Shown here one piece after another: positions 48,519-61,019 of a stretch of DNA of 64,000 bases. The notes beneath the pieces are model-generated. The model did not search any database. It saw nothing but the letters and a program-made list of their open reading frames with translations, and was not told the DNA's origin. The stretch covers positions 1 to 64,000 of the forward strand of contig SNVD02005071.1 in NCBI GenBank assembly GCA_013180625.2. Direction: 5' to 3'. The position numbers and the translations under genes are program-made. How positions within the stretch are numbered: the stretch's first letter is position 1; every line of letters begins with the position of its first letter. The stretch is from Boswellia sacra. Taxonomy: Eukaryota; Streptophyta; Magnoliopsida; Sapindales; Burseraceae.

Positions 48519-48750
48519 CTTGCCTTTCTCTAGGACAAGATTTGACTTCATCTGTACAATTCCACGAAGCTTAGCTTTAGCGGACTCCAACTTGGCCATC
48601 AGGGTCTTTCTTGCTTCATTCCCCTATTGTTCCATGAATTAATTAGAAAAGAAAACATACTGTCTCAATGATTGATATATCTCAATGATTGATTGAAGGA
48701 GTTATTTACCATACTGTCCACGAAGATATGGTTATCAGTGCCACTCTTCC
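48519..48750 (-). pseudogene. possible two-exon gene fragment, unidentified
   Basis: Exon A (48710-48750) and exon B (48519-48624) have AG acceptors and GT donors. Joined, they stay in frame, giving WGNEARKTLMAKLESAKAK then LRGIVQMKSNLVLEKGK. The charged heptad-like spacing suggests a helix. No family is recognised and the exons are short, so this could be chance. Confidence 0.3.
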
Positions 48751-51727
48751 CTGCAAGAAGAGTCCAATATAAGATTAGAGTGCTGATATTGTTTCTGATG
48801 AATAAATTCCATGAAGTGGTTTTCAATTCTTATTGGAGACATCTTTGTGGTAAACAACATTCTTTGTGAGATCACCTTACTGATACAATTCCAAAGACCA
48901 AGTTGCCCTATTGATGCCTACATTTCATTCAACAGGCCTAAAATCCGGTTAGAAACTTCAGTACTTATCATGGTTCTCATTGTTTTAGCTTTTCAAGCAT
49001 CCCTTACACCAAAATCCTCAACCAACTAACGTATCTAAACCAAAGATTGTGACATATAAATGCATATCCAGCCACCACAAACAAGATATACGTATCTTTA
49101 TATACTCCATCATAAACATTTTGTGGCAATACAATCATAAAATTTTCTAATTTATAACAGTAATTTTTATTAGTAATTTCATTCTTTTTCAGTTACTTTC
49201 TTTTTCATTAATAGTTGTAATTTTTTGGCGGTGTCCCTTCAGTACTTATCATTTTTTATAGTAATTTTCTGTTAAATAAAAATTTAAATATTATATTTAT
49301 ATTGGTTATATGGAAATCTTATAAGTCCCTACCCAGAAAAAAATTTGTGGCGAAACAATCATATTGTTTCACATCACTCATAAAACAACATATACATTGG
49401 GCTTTCTAAGCGGATAGCTGGTTTCCTAAGGATGCTAACAAACATTGATTTCAACTATTATGACCTTTTAATGGTTTTCTAGGCTACATTTTTTTAACAT
49501 CTCATTACTTGTTTCATGTTTCGCTCGTATTCCCCTCCTAATGAGGTGCCTCAGCTTCATCTCTAATTTTATATCTTGAGTTTAGTTTCGCGGAAGTTTG
49601 CAGCAGTAATACTTCTTGAGATAACTATTTTGAGGTAGGGCAAATTAAGGGCTAATTTGGGGTTGTTGCAACAACTATAGCCTAGGATTGCTTCTCAATC
49701 TGTTTTTTTTTTTTTTTTTTAAAGGTTTTGCAAAGAACCCCAAAAGCATGGGCTTGATTTTTTTTAAAGTCTTGCTTTCACTCTTGAAATATAAAAAGTC
49801 TAAAGTACCATTATAAGAAAAATAAAAATACAAAATTATCCTTAATGTTAATTTTTTTAAATTATACTTAATTACTAAGAAAAAATTCATAAAAATTTAT
49901 TTATGTTCATAAATTTGTATTATTTTTTAATTTTTTGAAAACTTTTAATTATTGCAAATTCATAATAATTCATTTAATGGATACAAAATTTTAAACTAGT
50001 TTTTAGTTATTGTATTTATGAATATATATTTATGATTAATATATATATTGAATATAAATTCATGTTTTATAATATGATTGTGTAAAATTTAAATTATTTC
50101 ATAAACAAATAGATCTATTTCGAAATAATAATATTTTTTCAAATTATTTTATTTTGATATTTTTTAAATTATTTTATTTTGATAAAAACTATACAATCAT
50201 ATATTTTTACAAAAATTAAAAAGAAGTATGCATTTTTAAATATTACAAATCATTATTGTTGTCCATTTAAAACATTATTATAAAATAATTTATATAAAAC
50301 TTGCTTGAAACAATTAAAAAAAATATAATAAATATTAATAGTTACTTATAAATAGATAATGTCTATGTCCAATTTTAGTCATTAGGATATAATAAAAGCT
50401 ATAATAATAGCAATCCCAAATACATAAATTCTGTTTTTGAAAAAGAAAAGCATTTTTTAAAAATTAGTTTACCAAACACTCTACAACTTCTTTAAATGTG
50501 GATTATTTCCACATCACAATAGAAACAGTTCATTTCTACAGTAACAATAATCTCAAACTAGCCCTAACTCCCTAAACTCAGAAGAGACAAAGAGTGCAAC
50601 ACTAAGAAGGACAATCATTTTTTCATTTTTGTATTGCAAGAATATTCTAGTAGTTTTTCTTGTACATCTGCTAAGCTATATAAAAAGTTCTTTTCTTATT
50701 TATAATATTTATTGAAAACAAGGTCCAACTTGTTTTCTAGTTGCTTTCTAAAATTTTCCTCAATATATACCATTTCATTAAGTTGTTCATTAATTTTTAA
50801 TTTTTTTAAATATGTTTGAATGTTATATTTTTTTAAATATTAATATAATTTGTATAAAGATTACAAGAAAATAAGAAAAAGAAAGAAAAAATGAAAGAAA
50901 ATAAAACTTACATATGCTCTCATTACCACTAATATTATTATTCTTTCTTTTTTTTTTCCTTTATATGTTCACATTCAAGTTTAACATTAGATAAAAAGTA
51001 GATGCTCAAGAATTTATTGGATTCATAGATGAAAGATCTTTTACAATAACTATTGGTTTTATTTTTTTAAAAGAAAAACATCTAAATATTTAATGCTTTT
51101 GTAATTTTTTCAATATCTTAACACTAATTAATGATACTTCTTTTACAATGAATAACTTTTATATTATCACATACGTATATGTTTCCTTTTTAATGATTTG
51201 GGCCCTATAACTTAAGATTTTGGCTCCGTCGTGGGTACCATGAAATATTTAAAATGAAGATTTAATAAGAAAACAAAAAAAATTAATATTATTTGGATGA
51301 ATTAATCATACTAAAATTGTAAAAGGGTAAGGATCTTTTAACACAAATTTCTAGCTTTCGACTTTGAATTTCAATCATTTGACTAAATGAGATCAATTGT
51401 TAAAAATCTCACTTAATCCAATGATTAAGATTTAAAGTCAAAAGGTTGCTTTTAATGACGTCTAACTCATCAATATCTCAACCGTTGGATTAAGTAAAAT
51501 CGATGATTAAAAATTTATGTCAATGAGACCTTTTGACCTAAATTTTAATACAAATCTAAACACATATTTACAAATGTCTAGTAATTGATCTCACTTAATT
51601 CAATAGTTCAAATTTAAAGTCAAAAGGTTTCATTTAATGAGGACAACTCATCAACTATTTTAACCATTAAATTAAATGAGAACAATAGCTAAAAAATTTT
51701 GTCAATAAATTTTAAAAAATTATTATA

Positions 51728-51774
<47 letters not shown>

Positions 51775-52122
51775 AACACACACACACATACATATATAGA
51801 GATGGGATACTTTGATTTAAATTTTTTAACATAAAACTAGATTTAAATTTATTTATCTTACCTAATCACTAGTTGATTACGACAACTCATCAATTATCCT
51901 AATTATTAAATGTGTGAAATTCAATGGCTATAAATTTAAATCTAATTTTAAGTTAAAAAATTTAAGTCAAAGTATTCTATTCCCCTTATATATATGGACT
52001 ATGATTCTCTCCTGATCTGATTTTCAGCTGAGCAAAATGTAAATATATGATTGATGATTAATACAAAATACATGAGAGAGGAGAGAGTGTAATGGATCTT
52101 AACCACTCACAGTTAATAAAAT
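48751..52122. other. AT-rich, no recognised gene
   Basis: No supported gene. Includes a poly-T tract near 49705 and repeated sentences of the form AAAGTCAAAAGGTT... at 51430-51640 (two or three diverged copies). Confidence 0.5.
51731..51790 (+). repeat. CA dinucleotide microsatellite
   Basis: About 28 CA units, interrupted once by CCAA, then running into CATATATA. Confidence 0.98.
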
Positions 52123-52935
52123 TTAGGTAACATAAGATTTACAAAAACTTAGATCAAGAGAGAATCTTACACACAACAACAAATTGTAAGGCACACTATG
52201 GAAGGGAGGAAAGACCAAACAACAACTAATTAAATGAGATATACAAGAGAACTTTCCTAGGAACAAATCGAGCACATACCTTGAGTTGGACATTTTCAAT
52301 CTCTTGGAGTTGAAACTGCTGTTGGATTCATCTATTAGTTCCTCTTCCTTTTCCTCCTCTTCAGAATTTAAACTTCTATTGCTTTCTTCCATTTGCTCGC
52401 CACAATCATGGGCATACACTAAATGGATTCCACACTTTTTCACCTTGTAACTGAATGGAAAACGTTGACCAAAATCTTCAGCATTATATTCAAGATAAGA
52501 CGTATTATTGTCACTTAAATCAACACCTTTGTCACCCAGCGGGCTCGCAAAATAAAATAGTTTATACTTAGACAAATCAAACCCCAAGAATACATGATCT
52601 CGCTTGATGGCTATAGATTCATTATGATTGTTGTTTGACCACGAAATCAAATATTGACGACGTTCTTCAATCTCATCACCATCTTTGCTTTTAGTCTTGC
52701 GAATGCAGGTAAGGGACATACCATGGCTAGCAAAGTGATCTTGAAATTCTACAACAACACAAATAACAAAACCAAGGAAGTTTTTATTGTGCCGATCTCG
52801 TGGCAGCTTGATGGTAATAGAAGACCCTGTAGTTTGAAAGTTAAACCATTTTGGAATTTCATTTCCAGGATAACACATACAACTATTAAAAGTTTGGTAG
52901 CGTTCATGCGCCAAGAAAATCATCAATTGTAACAC
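52123..52935 (-). pseudogene. C-JID post-LRR domain of the TNL pseudogene
   Basis: Minus-strand frame with CYPGNEIPKWFNFQTTGSSI and TIKLPRD, the hallmark of the C-terminal jelly-roll/Ig-like domain (C-JID) that follows LRRs in plant TNLs and contacts effectors. A charged tail (EEEEKEEELIDE) follows. It overlaps the LRR frame at 52904-52935, which shows a frameshift between the two. Confidence 0.85.
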
Positions 52936-54352
52936 TGCATTTTTTTTCTAATAAATATAAACAAATCTTATAAAGGAGAGAAACTGAAGAAGGAGCCACC
53001 AGTGCCTTTGCTCCACTTTCTTGAATTATGAATAGACCATCTTTCACCTTTTGCACAATTGTGTTCGAATCCAATTTGAAACAGTTGGCAAGATTAATTC
53101 TATTACTCTTATTCGAAGATGTAATAAGTGCAAAATTTGAAAAATCTTCCAGTGATATGCAATTGCAGGCCATTATTTGGAGGTTCATTAGAGTCTCTGG
53201 TAAGTGTTGAAGTCTCTCACGACTACCTACGTCGAGATAGCGTAAGTTGGAGAGGTCTTTGATGCTCGCTGGTAAACTAGCAAAATTGTTCCCTTGTAGA
53301 TACAATTGTTCAAGAGAATATAGCTGGCCAAGATTGTTGGGCAACTCAGTGATTCCACAATTGCCCAAACTAAGAAACTTTAATGAACTCAAGCAAGACA
53401 AAGAAGTCAACACTCGACTCTTACAGCTTCCAAGGGGTGAAATCTCAGTTAATCTCCCAAGCTTTGGGCAGCCAGATAGAGTAAGATATTGAAGAGATTT
53501 CAGCCCAAAAAAACTGTTTGAAACTCTCTTATTGCAGTTCCATCTAAATCTAAGAATCTCACATTACACGGGATTGTTGGAGCTGTCTTGAGATTTGAGC
53601 AGCCAGAGAAATAAACTGCATTAAGAAATTTTGAATGAATGCTACTTGGAAGTTTGCGAAGACTTTTGCGATCTTAGATTTAGGTTAACAAGTTTACTGA
53701 GATTCTGAATAGATGAGCACAAATCAATAAAACTTGTACGACTTTGTAGAATCAAGCTCTCAAGATTTAGGGCCAGTGACAGGTCTGGGATTTTGGGGAG
53801 CTGCTCAGAGTAACTGAGGTTAATATGTTTTAAGTTACCAAGATACTGCAATGAGAAAAATGATGACAAACATAAATGAACAAGCATATATAATTCTCAG
53901 ATTTTGGCATTTTACAGTTAAAAGCATTACTGAATAAATAAATAAATAAATACCTAGATACCCTTCCAAAGTTGTTTAACTTTGCTATACGGCATGACGA
54001 GTGCAACAAGATTACTTGGATTAAATCTTGACGGCAATGACTTCCAAGGATATCCATGCCACCGAAAGTATGTCAGATCAGAGCAAGGAAATCTAGGAAG
54101 TTGAGAAGAATATGTCAGATCAGAGCAACGAAATCTAGGAAGTTGAGAAGAATGCACCCTGTTAAAATTTTCTTTATTGCATAAGCAGTAGAAGAAACTG
54201 TCTGAGTAGTTTAATTCCAAGTCAACGTTTGATGAGCAACAAAAGTCGAAGAATCTTAAATTACACATCTTGGAGAAAGCATGGCAATTTAATATAATCT
54301 CTTTTGTTTTAGAGAGATCCAACCCTATGCCTTGAATTGCTTTAGTACCCTG
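52936..54352 (-). pseudogene. LRR region of the TNL pseudogene, several exons
   Basis: Exon 54352 to about 53965 starts after a TTTTTTATCAG acceptor with GTKAIQGIGLDLSKTKE (the usual post-NB-ARC exon start), and contains FRWHGYPWKSLPS and NLVALVMPYSKVKQLWKG. The next exon, from about 53850, reads YLGNLKHINLSYSEQLPKIP. Piece 52904-53413 has LRRs LGNCGITELPNNLGQLYSLE and LYLQGNNFASLPASIKDLSN. A 33-bp near-duplicate (YSSQLPRF.CSDLTY twice) lies near 54065-54150. Frameshifts near 53690 and 53520 break it. Confidence 0.85.
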
Positions 54353-56805
54353 ATAAAAAAGAAAAAGAGGAAAAGTTAGTGGCCTTTCTATAATTTAATA
54401 CTTAATAGAACTTAATGTATATCACTTACTGGTATGTCTGTTTACTTTTTTACATGCATTTTAAAAAAAGTGATAAATAAAAATTTTAAATTTAATGTGA
54501 CTTTTTTACGCTTTTTAAGATGTAAAATGTTTACATTATATTTATCATAATCCTTTAAAAATTAAATAATTAATAAAATAAACAAAAATTCTTTTCTCAT
54601 TTAAATAGTTAATATCTTTTAAAAATTAAATATTTAATGTAATTATATCAAAATTCTAATTATTGAATAAATTATATGATACTAATCATTCATTGTTATT
54701 TATTTACAATAATTTTTTACAATATTTAATATAGTATATACCTTAAGAATTAAATATTTACAAAATTAAATTAAGATACAAATAACAATACTAATCAATA
54801 ATTAAAATAAAATTACCCATTATAAAAAGACATATCTTGTTTAATATGGTAAATAGACTATAATGAATTAAATAAATACTTAACAAAATTAAATTAAGAT
54901 GATAATAATAATAATAATTAATAATAAAAAAATATAATAGGGAACATCTTTAATGATGAATTAAATACAATAATAAATGATCTTTTATAAACTATAAATA
55001 TATTGAAATATGGAAATTAATTATAACAACATTAAATACAATTTGAGTAGCTTATTATTTTTATTTAAGAAAATCAATTTAAGTAAATTAAAAAATTAAA
55101 TTTGAAAAAACAAGTGAGAAGATGTCGTTTTTCAGTGACTATCGCCGGCTTCTGGCGATCATAGTTGTGGCGTGTTTTCTTTGCCACCAGATGAATCGTG
55201 TTGCTGGAAAATGCAATTTTCGGTCGGCGCAATCCTGCATGTTTTCTAGTTAAATCCTGCATGTTTTGGAGTAAACAATGGTCCACATCAACAGATCAGA
55301 CTGTGCTGAAGAACCTCATGCTGACGATGTTGTTGGACGCGCTCCGGTACTGATCGCGGGCGATGTCACTGGTGGAGGCTTGACGATCCTCCAGTAGTTG
55401 TCGACCTACCAACTTCAAATCTTTATTAATTTTAATTGAATTCAAAGTATAAATATAATTATTTTAATAAAATTTAAATATTTTTAAATGTTGAATTAAT
55501 TTGTATTATAATAACTATGGGGTTAGTTTGGTAATAATGCCCTATTCAAATAATTGTGATTGAAAAAAGTGATATATTTTTACTTTTTTAATTAAGTGAT
55601 TTATCACTGAAAAAAGTGTTATATTTACAAACAAACAAAAAATTTGTGATTAAAGTCTAAACACTTAGTTAATTCAAACGGGCTCTTAGTGTTGATGTTA
55701 CTCTAAATATAGTCACTTATTTCCATCGCAACAACAACCCAATAGAATATAAACTACTTAAAAAATACTCTAAAATTTTATGAAGGACTTCAAGAGCTCT
55801 TATATGCTTTTGGATACCCGCTGTTGCTATTGACATAATAAAATGTCTAAACTACCTTCACTTGAAAAAAAGAAAAAAGTGTAAAGTTGCTCTTATCTAT
55901 TTTTTCTTTCTAAAACTATGTTTATACTTGATCAATAAGAAAATAATTACGAATAATTCTTTATACTTGACTTTTTTTTCATTCTTAATAATAATAATAA
56001 TATATGATCATTTAACATTTTAATTTAATTTTTAATATTGATTGAGTTATGGAATATGTAATTTTATTTTAAATTATAAATTTATATTCATTTAAATACA
56101 TTATAATAAAATTTAAATATCGTATTAAGATATATGTATATTTTGTGATTTAAATTCAAAAGCAATTTTCAAAATATAAGTTTTTAAAATATTATTATTT
56201 ATAAAAAATTAACATAAATAATTTATATAGAAATTGTTGGAAGTGTTTCAAAAAGAGAAGTAATTGATTTAAATATTGATAATTAAATGTTATGGAAAAA
56301 GAAATAATACATATGTCCATTTTCATCATTTGCACATAAAAGCTGTTGGAAAAGACAATCCCAAACACTTTTATCCTACTTTCAAAAAATATAACAGTTT
56401 CTAAAAGTTTATCTACAATTCAATTTATTTTGTAAACTGATTATTTATCCTAGCACAATAAAAACCACTTATTTTTACATTAGCAACAATCCAAAAATGG
56501 TTACAGCATTTTAAATGATTTAAGAATAATGCATTTAATTGAGATATTTTAGACTTATCAATTATGTATATTTGTATATATCATCCACATATAATAGGAA
56601 AGAGATAAAAGAGAATTGGCTCTAATCAAGTTCTTGTCAAAATATTATGGATGTCATTGTGATGCCATAGATGACTGCATTTGCCTGGATCATCAATGGA
56701 ATATTGTTAAACAATTTCCCGACCTATCTCTTGAGTAAATCATGCATTCTAATTTTCTAGCCATCCATTATGGCTATGAGACTTTTATCAATAAGAACAT
56801 TTATT
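54353..56805 (-). other. intron or insertion between NB-ARC and LRR exons
   Basis: 2.4 kb of AT-rich sequence. A GC-richer patch at 55120-55400 (CGCCGGCTTCTGGCGATC, GCGCTCCGGTACTGATCGCG) stands out and has open frames on both strands without known motif. It may be a remnant of another insertion. Confidence 0.5.
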
Positions 56806-57710
56806 TCATTGTTTTTGGAGAAGGCACCCACAACCCTCCAAGATTTTTATTGCAACATCTCTTTTCTGATAATTAAAAAAGCATGCAATATCTAGAAATA
56901 TTCTCCTCTGATTAACATCAAGTCCGTCATAACTTAATTTTAGCACTTCATGTATATCTTGATGAGGAGCTATTTCTAGTTTATTTACTTGACTTTCCCA
57001 ATATTGTTCGTCCTTTCCAAGTAAACAGGAATTAAGAGCCAAAGGTAGACCTTTAGCATATTCTACTATCTTGCTCAACCATTTTGCATAATCTACTCTT
57101 TGAACTTTTTGGTTGAATGCATATTGACTGAAAAGTTGGATAGCTTCATCACCATATAATCCTTGAATCTCATAAATATTATCATCATTCACTCCACAAT
57201 TTCTAAGCACTTGCTTATCTCTTGTTGTTATAATCATCCGAGTTCCTAAACCAAAACATTCAAGATTTGTCATAAACAATCCTATTTGCTATGCAGAAAT
57301 CACATGATCAAAAACAATGAAAACCTTCTTATGATGAAGCCTATCTTTTGAGAAACTACATTCTAAATTGCATTGTTTATCCTCTAATATTCTAGAAAGA
57401 AATTTTTATCACAAACGAATCTATCCATGCTTTTTTGATTCTTCGCCAATATAGAAAAAATAGGAATTGTAAAACTGACTCGAGATTTTGTTGAATACTA
57501 CATAGGCAAGTGTTGTCTTGCCTATACCACCAATGTCCCTAATTCCAACAATGAAAACATCCGTTGACCCTAGGTGAAATAACAATTCAATTTTATCTAT
57601 TTTTTATTGTACTCCAACCAAGTCCTTGTTCTCACTTATTGACATAAGATTTAGTCTTTTCAAAACATCATTGGCAATGTGCTCCACAAATGCAGATTCG
57701 AGCCTCACAA
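56806..57710 (-). pseudogene. NB-ARC domain of the TNL pseudogene
   Basis: Read from 57710: P-loop IGGIGKTTLAYVVFNKISS (a GIRD... insertion-like variant precedes it), kinase-2-like KKVFIVFDHV, RNBS-B-like GLGTRMIITTRDKQVL, the GLPLAL box (here AKGLPLAL followed by N) and FLDIACFF. In-frame stops lie near 57600, 57420 and 57290. The ORF 56806-57279 is the intact C-terminal half and ends in a stop after GCGCLLQKQ, before the MHD region would appear. Confidence 0.9.
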
Positions 57711-58158
57711 AATGAAAAAGATGATAAAAACAATAACAACAACAAGAAGAAGAATAGTAATAAAGAATGATGCAAAGTGAATTTGATCAATTTAAATTTA
57801 CTCTAATAAGGATGTTACTGGAAAATTTGGTGAAATTAAAAACTAATCAAAGAATTTCGAAAATGAAATTGCAATAAATCTCAGCTTTAACGCCTTACAA
57901 AAATATCACATGCAAACATATAAAATTAATAGTATACTGCAATATGTAATTATAGAAAACCTCAATTCATCATCGAACGAAATGGAGATTAATATGAAAT
58001 AAGTATGCACTCTCTCTCTCTCTCTCTTATTGTTAGTCGCAAACGTGACACATTGCCGTGTGTCATGCACATGATTATTTTGGACAAACTTGTAATTCAA
58101 ACATTGTGTCATATTATTTCTTATTTTACTGTTTCTAAAAGTTATTTTAGGAAGTAAT
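57711..58158. other. non-coding, no recognised gene
   Basis: Expected intron upstream of the NB-ARC exon. Contains a TC microsatellite at 58007-58027. No TIR sequence. Confidence 0.5.
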
Positions 58159-58910
58159 TGATTCATATTGAATTTCTCTCTAGATTAGGATATTATTATA
58201 GTATCCTAGTTCACTTAGGAGTATCTTTTAGTTATGTCCTAATTTATTTAGGAGTTTATTTATAACACTTCCTATATTATTGATATTTATCTTATTCTTA
58301 TCAATTGAGTTTGATTGAGATTCTATAGGATATTGGTGAGAAAGGGCAATTGGATTTCACACTATATATATACATAACGTTATTTCACATAACTTATATA
58401 TAAGTGTGTTTCCTAAGGCATTTTAAGGTTATCGAGGAGAGCTTCAACGCAAAATTGGAATGCTTTCTTTGATTATGTTTTGTGAAGATTTTATTCATGT
58501 ATGAAAGGTTGTGATCATGCACGAATTTTATTTATGTCTGTTTGGTTGAGTTAGCATTCATTCGAGAGAACTTGTGAGTTGACTGTTTATATAATTCAGC
58601 GTTAGACATCGTGATTATGTTTTACTTAACATTGCGTTGTTAAGTTGTCAACAACAGAGAGTGGGTAGTGTCATTGAAGTTTAAGATCTTGGAGAGATTT
58701 TGTTTTACAAAGATTAAGTCAGTGTGTGAGAGTGAGTCAACACTATAGACGCACCTAAAGATTGCGCAAACAAGAACTTAGTGAATTGCAGCACTAAGTT
58801 GTCCATGGATGTAGGTTTTTATAATCAAACCACGTAAATCCTCCTGTGCCATTTTATATTACAGTTTACTGTTATATTATGTATAACTAACTATACTTTC
58901 AGATCTCACA
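58159..58910 (+). repeat. putative 5' LTR of copia element 2
   Basis: Starts at a TG before ATTCATATTGAATTTCTC and ends CTCACA just before the primer-binding site. The left boundary is a guess because no second LTR is in view. Confidence 0.45.
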
Positions 58911-59560
58911 ATTGGTATTAGAGCAGGTTTACTAACATAAAAGTGAAGAAAAATCAAGAGAAGATTGAGAGAAAGGTTAAATTCAATGTTTTGAATGCAA
59001 GTGATTCAGGCATATTCAATCTGAGTGTCCTAATTACAAGAAGAGAAAGGCCTTGAGTGCAACATGGAGTGATGATGACTCAGAAATTGATGAAGAATAC
59101 TCCAATAATTTTTTTTGCATTCAATGGAATTATTTTAGATAGAGAGCAAACTGCTGTGTATAATGTAACTAAACTGAACAGATTAGACATTGATGAATCA
59201 GATACTGAGAAAGTAGTTGAATACTATAGAGAATTTCAAGAGGCATATAATGCACTTTATAAGATGTCGGAGATGCAGAAAGTGCAAATCAAAAATCTTC
59301 AGAATGGAGAAGAAGTAAAATTACTGTATAATTGGAGGAGGCAAATGAGTGCACTAATCAATTCAAGATAGGCTCAGCAAACCTTGATCAAATTCTGAGT
59401 TTAGGCTGTGATAATACTATCAAACATGGTCTATAGAATGATGAAAAGAATGGCGCTTCAACATCAAAAATAGTGTTTGTTAAAGATTCATATTCTGATA
59501 ACACTTCTAACTCAAACTTTAAAAATATGACTTATCTTACTCCCTCAATGAGCCACGCCA

Positions 59561-59741
59561 TGGAATCGAGAGCTCCAAGTGGGCCATTTTTGGTAAGAAG
59601 AACTGGCAATGCAGGATGAACCGGAAGTCGGGTTACGGTGCCTAACTGCGCGCTAACCTAGAACCTATAAAGGGTGTTGGTCGATTAAGACAGCAGGACG
59701 GTGGTCATGGAAGTCAAAATCCGCTAAGGAGTGTGTAACAA
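59561..59741 (+). rRNA. 25S rRNA fragment inserted in copia element 2
   Basis: About 181 bp read TGGAATCGAGAGCTCCAAGT, GGATGAACCGGAAG, CAACTGCGCGCTAACCTAGA-like, GGTCGATTAAGACAGCAGGA and ATCCGCTAAGGAGTGTGTAA in order, a well-conserved internal stretch of plant 25S rRNA (recalled). Several changes such as C-to-T are visible (GCCTAACTGCG for GCCCAACTGCG). It is a pseudogene-like piece in the sense orientation of the copia element, lying between the gag coil and protease. Confidence 0.85.
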
Positions 59742-60198
59742 TGGAAAGCAGGCCAATAATAAGGAGTGTCAAAACAGTTCAAGCAGTCATCCAAGGCACA
59801 ACTGAAGTGGGTTAGAAAAGAAAGCACAGTCTGTAATATTGCTTTTACTGCACTTAAGTATTATTCTAACAATTTGTGATATTTTGATAGTGGTTGTTCT
59901 AGGCGCATGACTAGAAATAGACATTTTTTGTAAGATTTTGAATCATGCAGGGAAGAAAATGTCATTTATAGTGATGGAGCAAAGAGTAAGATCATTGGTA
60001 AAGGCATTCTAAATGTCAAAGACCTACTCAAATTTCAAAATGTGTTGCTAGTTGATGGTTTGAAAGCCAATCTAGTTAGTTTTATTCAAATATGTGAGGA
60101 CAAGTATGTTGTTAATTTCACACAAAACAAATGCATGGTATTAGATAATGTTGGTAAATAAGGAAATAGATCTTCGGATAATTGCTACTTGTTAACTA

Positions 60199-60950
60199 CA
60201 CTACAAGAATTTTTGCATATTTGTCGTTTCACAAATTTTTTATTTGGCAGTTTTTTAAAAAAGTGAGAAATTTAACCATGTCTTAAAAGTCAAACCTATC
60301 AATTTATCTTATTTATCACTTTTTGTCTTATTCAATCACATATAGATCATATTTTTATAGAAGTTTGACAAGTATGTGAAAATGTAATTTTTTCTTTTCC
60401 CTCTCAAATTTCCCTCTTTCTTTTCATTTTTTCTTTCAAATATGTGAATATAATATTTAAAATTTCAATAAATTTATCTAAATATAATTAAACAATATAA
60501 TTTTATTTTTAATCTAAAATTAAAAATAATTTTTAAAAATCTTAAATTAAAGATAACATTATTATATGCATGAAAAGAATAAATTTTTAAATATTAAATT
60601 TTAGAAAAATGAATTTCTCAATGTGGAAATTTTATGAAATAAATAAAATTATTTTTTAATTTCAAAGTGATGAAAATCGCATTATTTAATTGTTTTGATG
60701 AAAATTAAGCAATTAAAAATATCAAAAAATTATAATGCAATAATATAACATTTTAAATATGCAAAAAATTATTATAATTTATTTTAAAAATTAAATTAAA
60801 ACATTTAGTGCTCTAAAAATTATAAAAGATTAGTCTAATGGTGTAAATGAAAAAGTTTGAAATATAAGGACTAAACAAGGGGATGATTTTGATAATTTTT
60901 AATAGATATGGATTTCCTGGAATTTCACAATTCTATATAAAGGAAATGAA
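60199..60950 (+). repeat. 5' terminal region of CACTA element 2
   Basis: Near-identical partner of 33688-34430, ending at the same word AATAGATATGGATTT and a following short AAATGARAAACC-like tail. Confidence 0.9.
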
Positions 60951-61019
60951 AAACCTTAGCCGTAATCTCCTTGTTATTACAAAACCGAGCCTCTTGTTAT
61001 TACTCAAATCACCATATAG

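Larger units (their letters stand above)
52123..57710 (-). pseudogene. TNL-type disease resistance gene, broken (NB-ARC, LRR, C-JID)
   Basis: In plants these intracellular receptors detect pathogen effectors. On the minus strand from right to left: a linker (SAFVEHIANDVLKRLN), NB-ARC with P-loop, a 2.4-kb gap (54353-56805), an LRR region in several exons, and a post-LRR C-JID domain. The C-JID domain and the linker style are typical of the TIR class. No TIR exon is found in the window; it would lie right of 58 kb, where a copia element now sits. Stops in NB-ARC and frameshifts in the LRR make it a pseudogene. Confidence 0.85.
58159..60198 (+). mobile_element. truncated Ty1/copia element 2 with rRNA patch
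   Basis: A possible LTR (about 58159-58910, ends uncertain) precedes a primer-binding site-like TGGTATTAGAGC at 58913-58924. Gag follows with a zinc knuckle close to QCFECK...RHIQSECPN (first part lightly changed), then an acidic stretch and a coiled-coil-like gag tail (59057-59371). The protease and pre-integrase region near 59870-60190 reads WYFDSGCSRRMTRN and GKGILNVKDLLKFQNVLLVD. It is cut at 60198 by CACTA element 2, and multiple stops are present. Tells the order of events: copia first, CACTA second. Confidence 0.8.

Noticed and set aside
52654..53492. Plus-strand open frames opposite the LRR and C-JID regions
   Set aside because: They are shadows of the minus-strand TNL coding sequence.
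58007..58027. TC microsatellite
   Set aside because: Ordinary short simple repeat.
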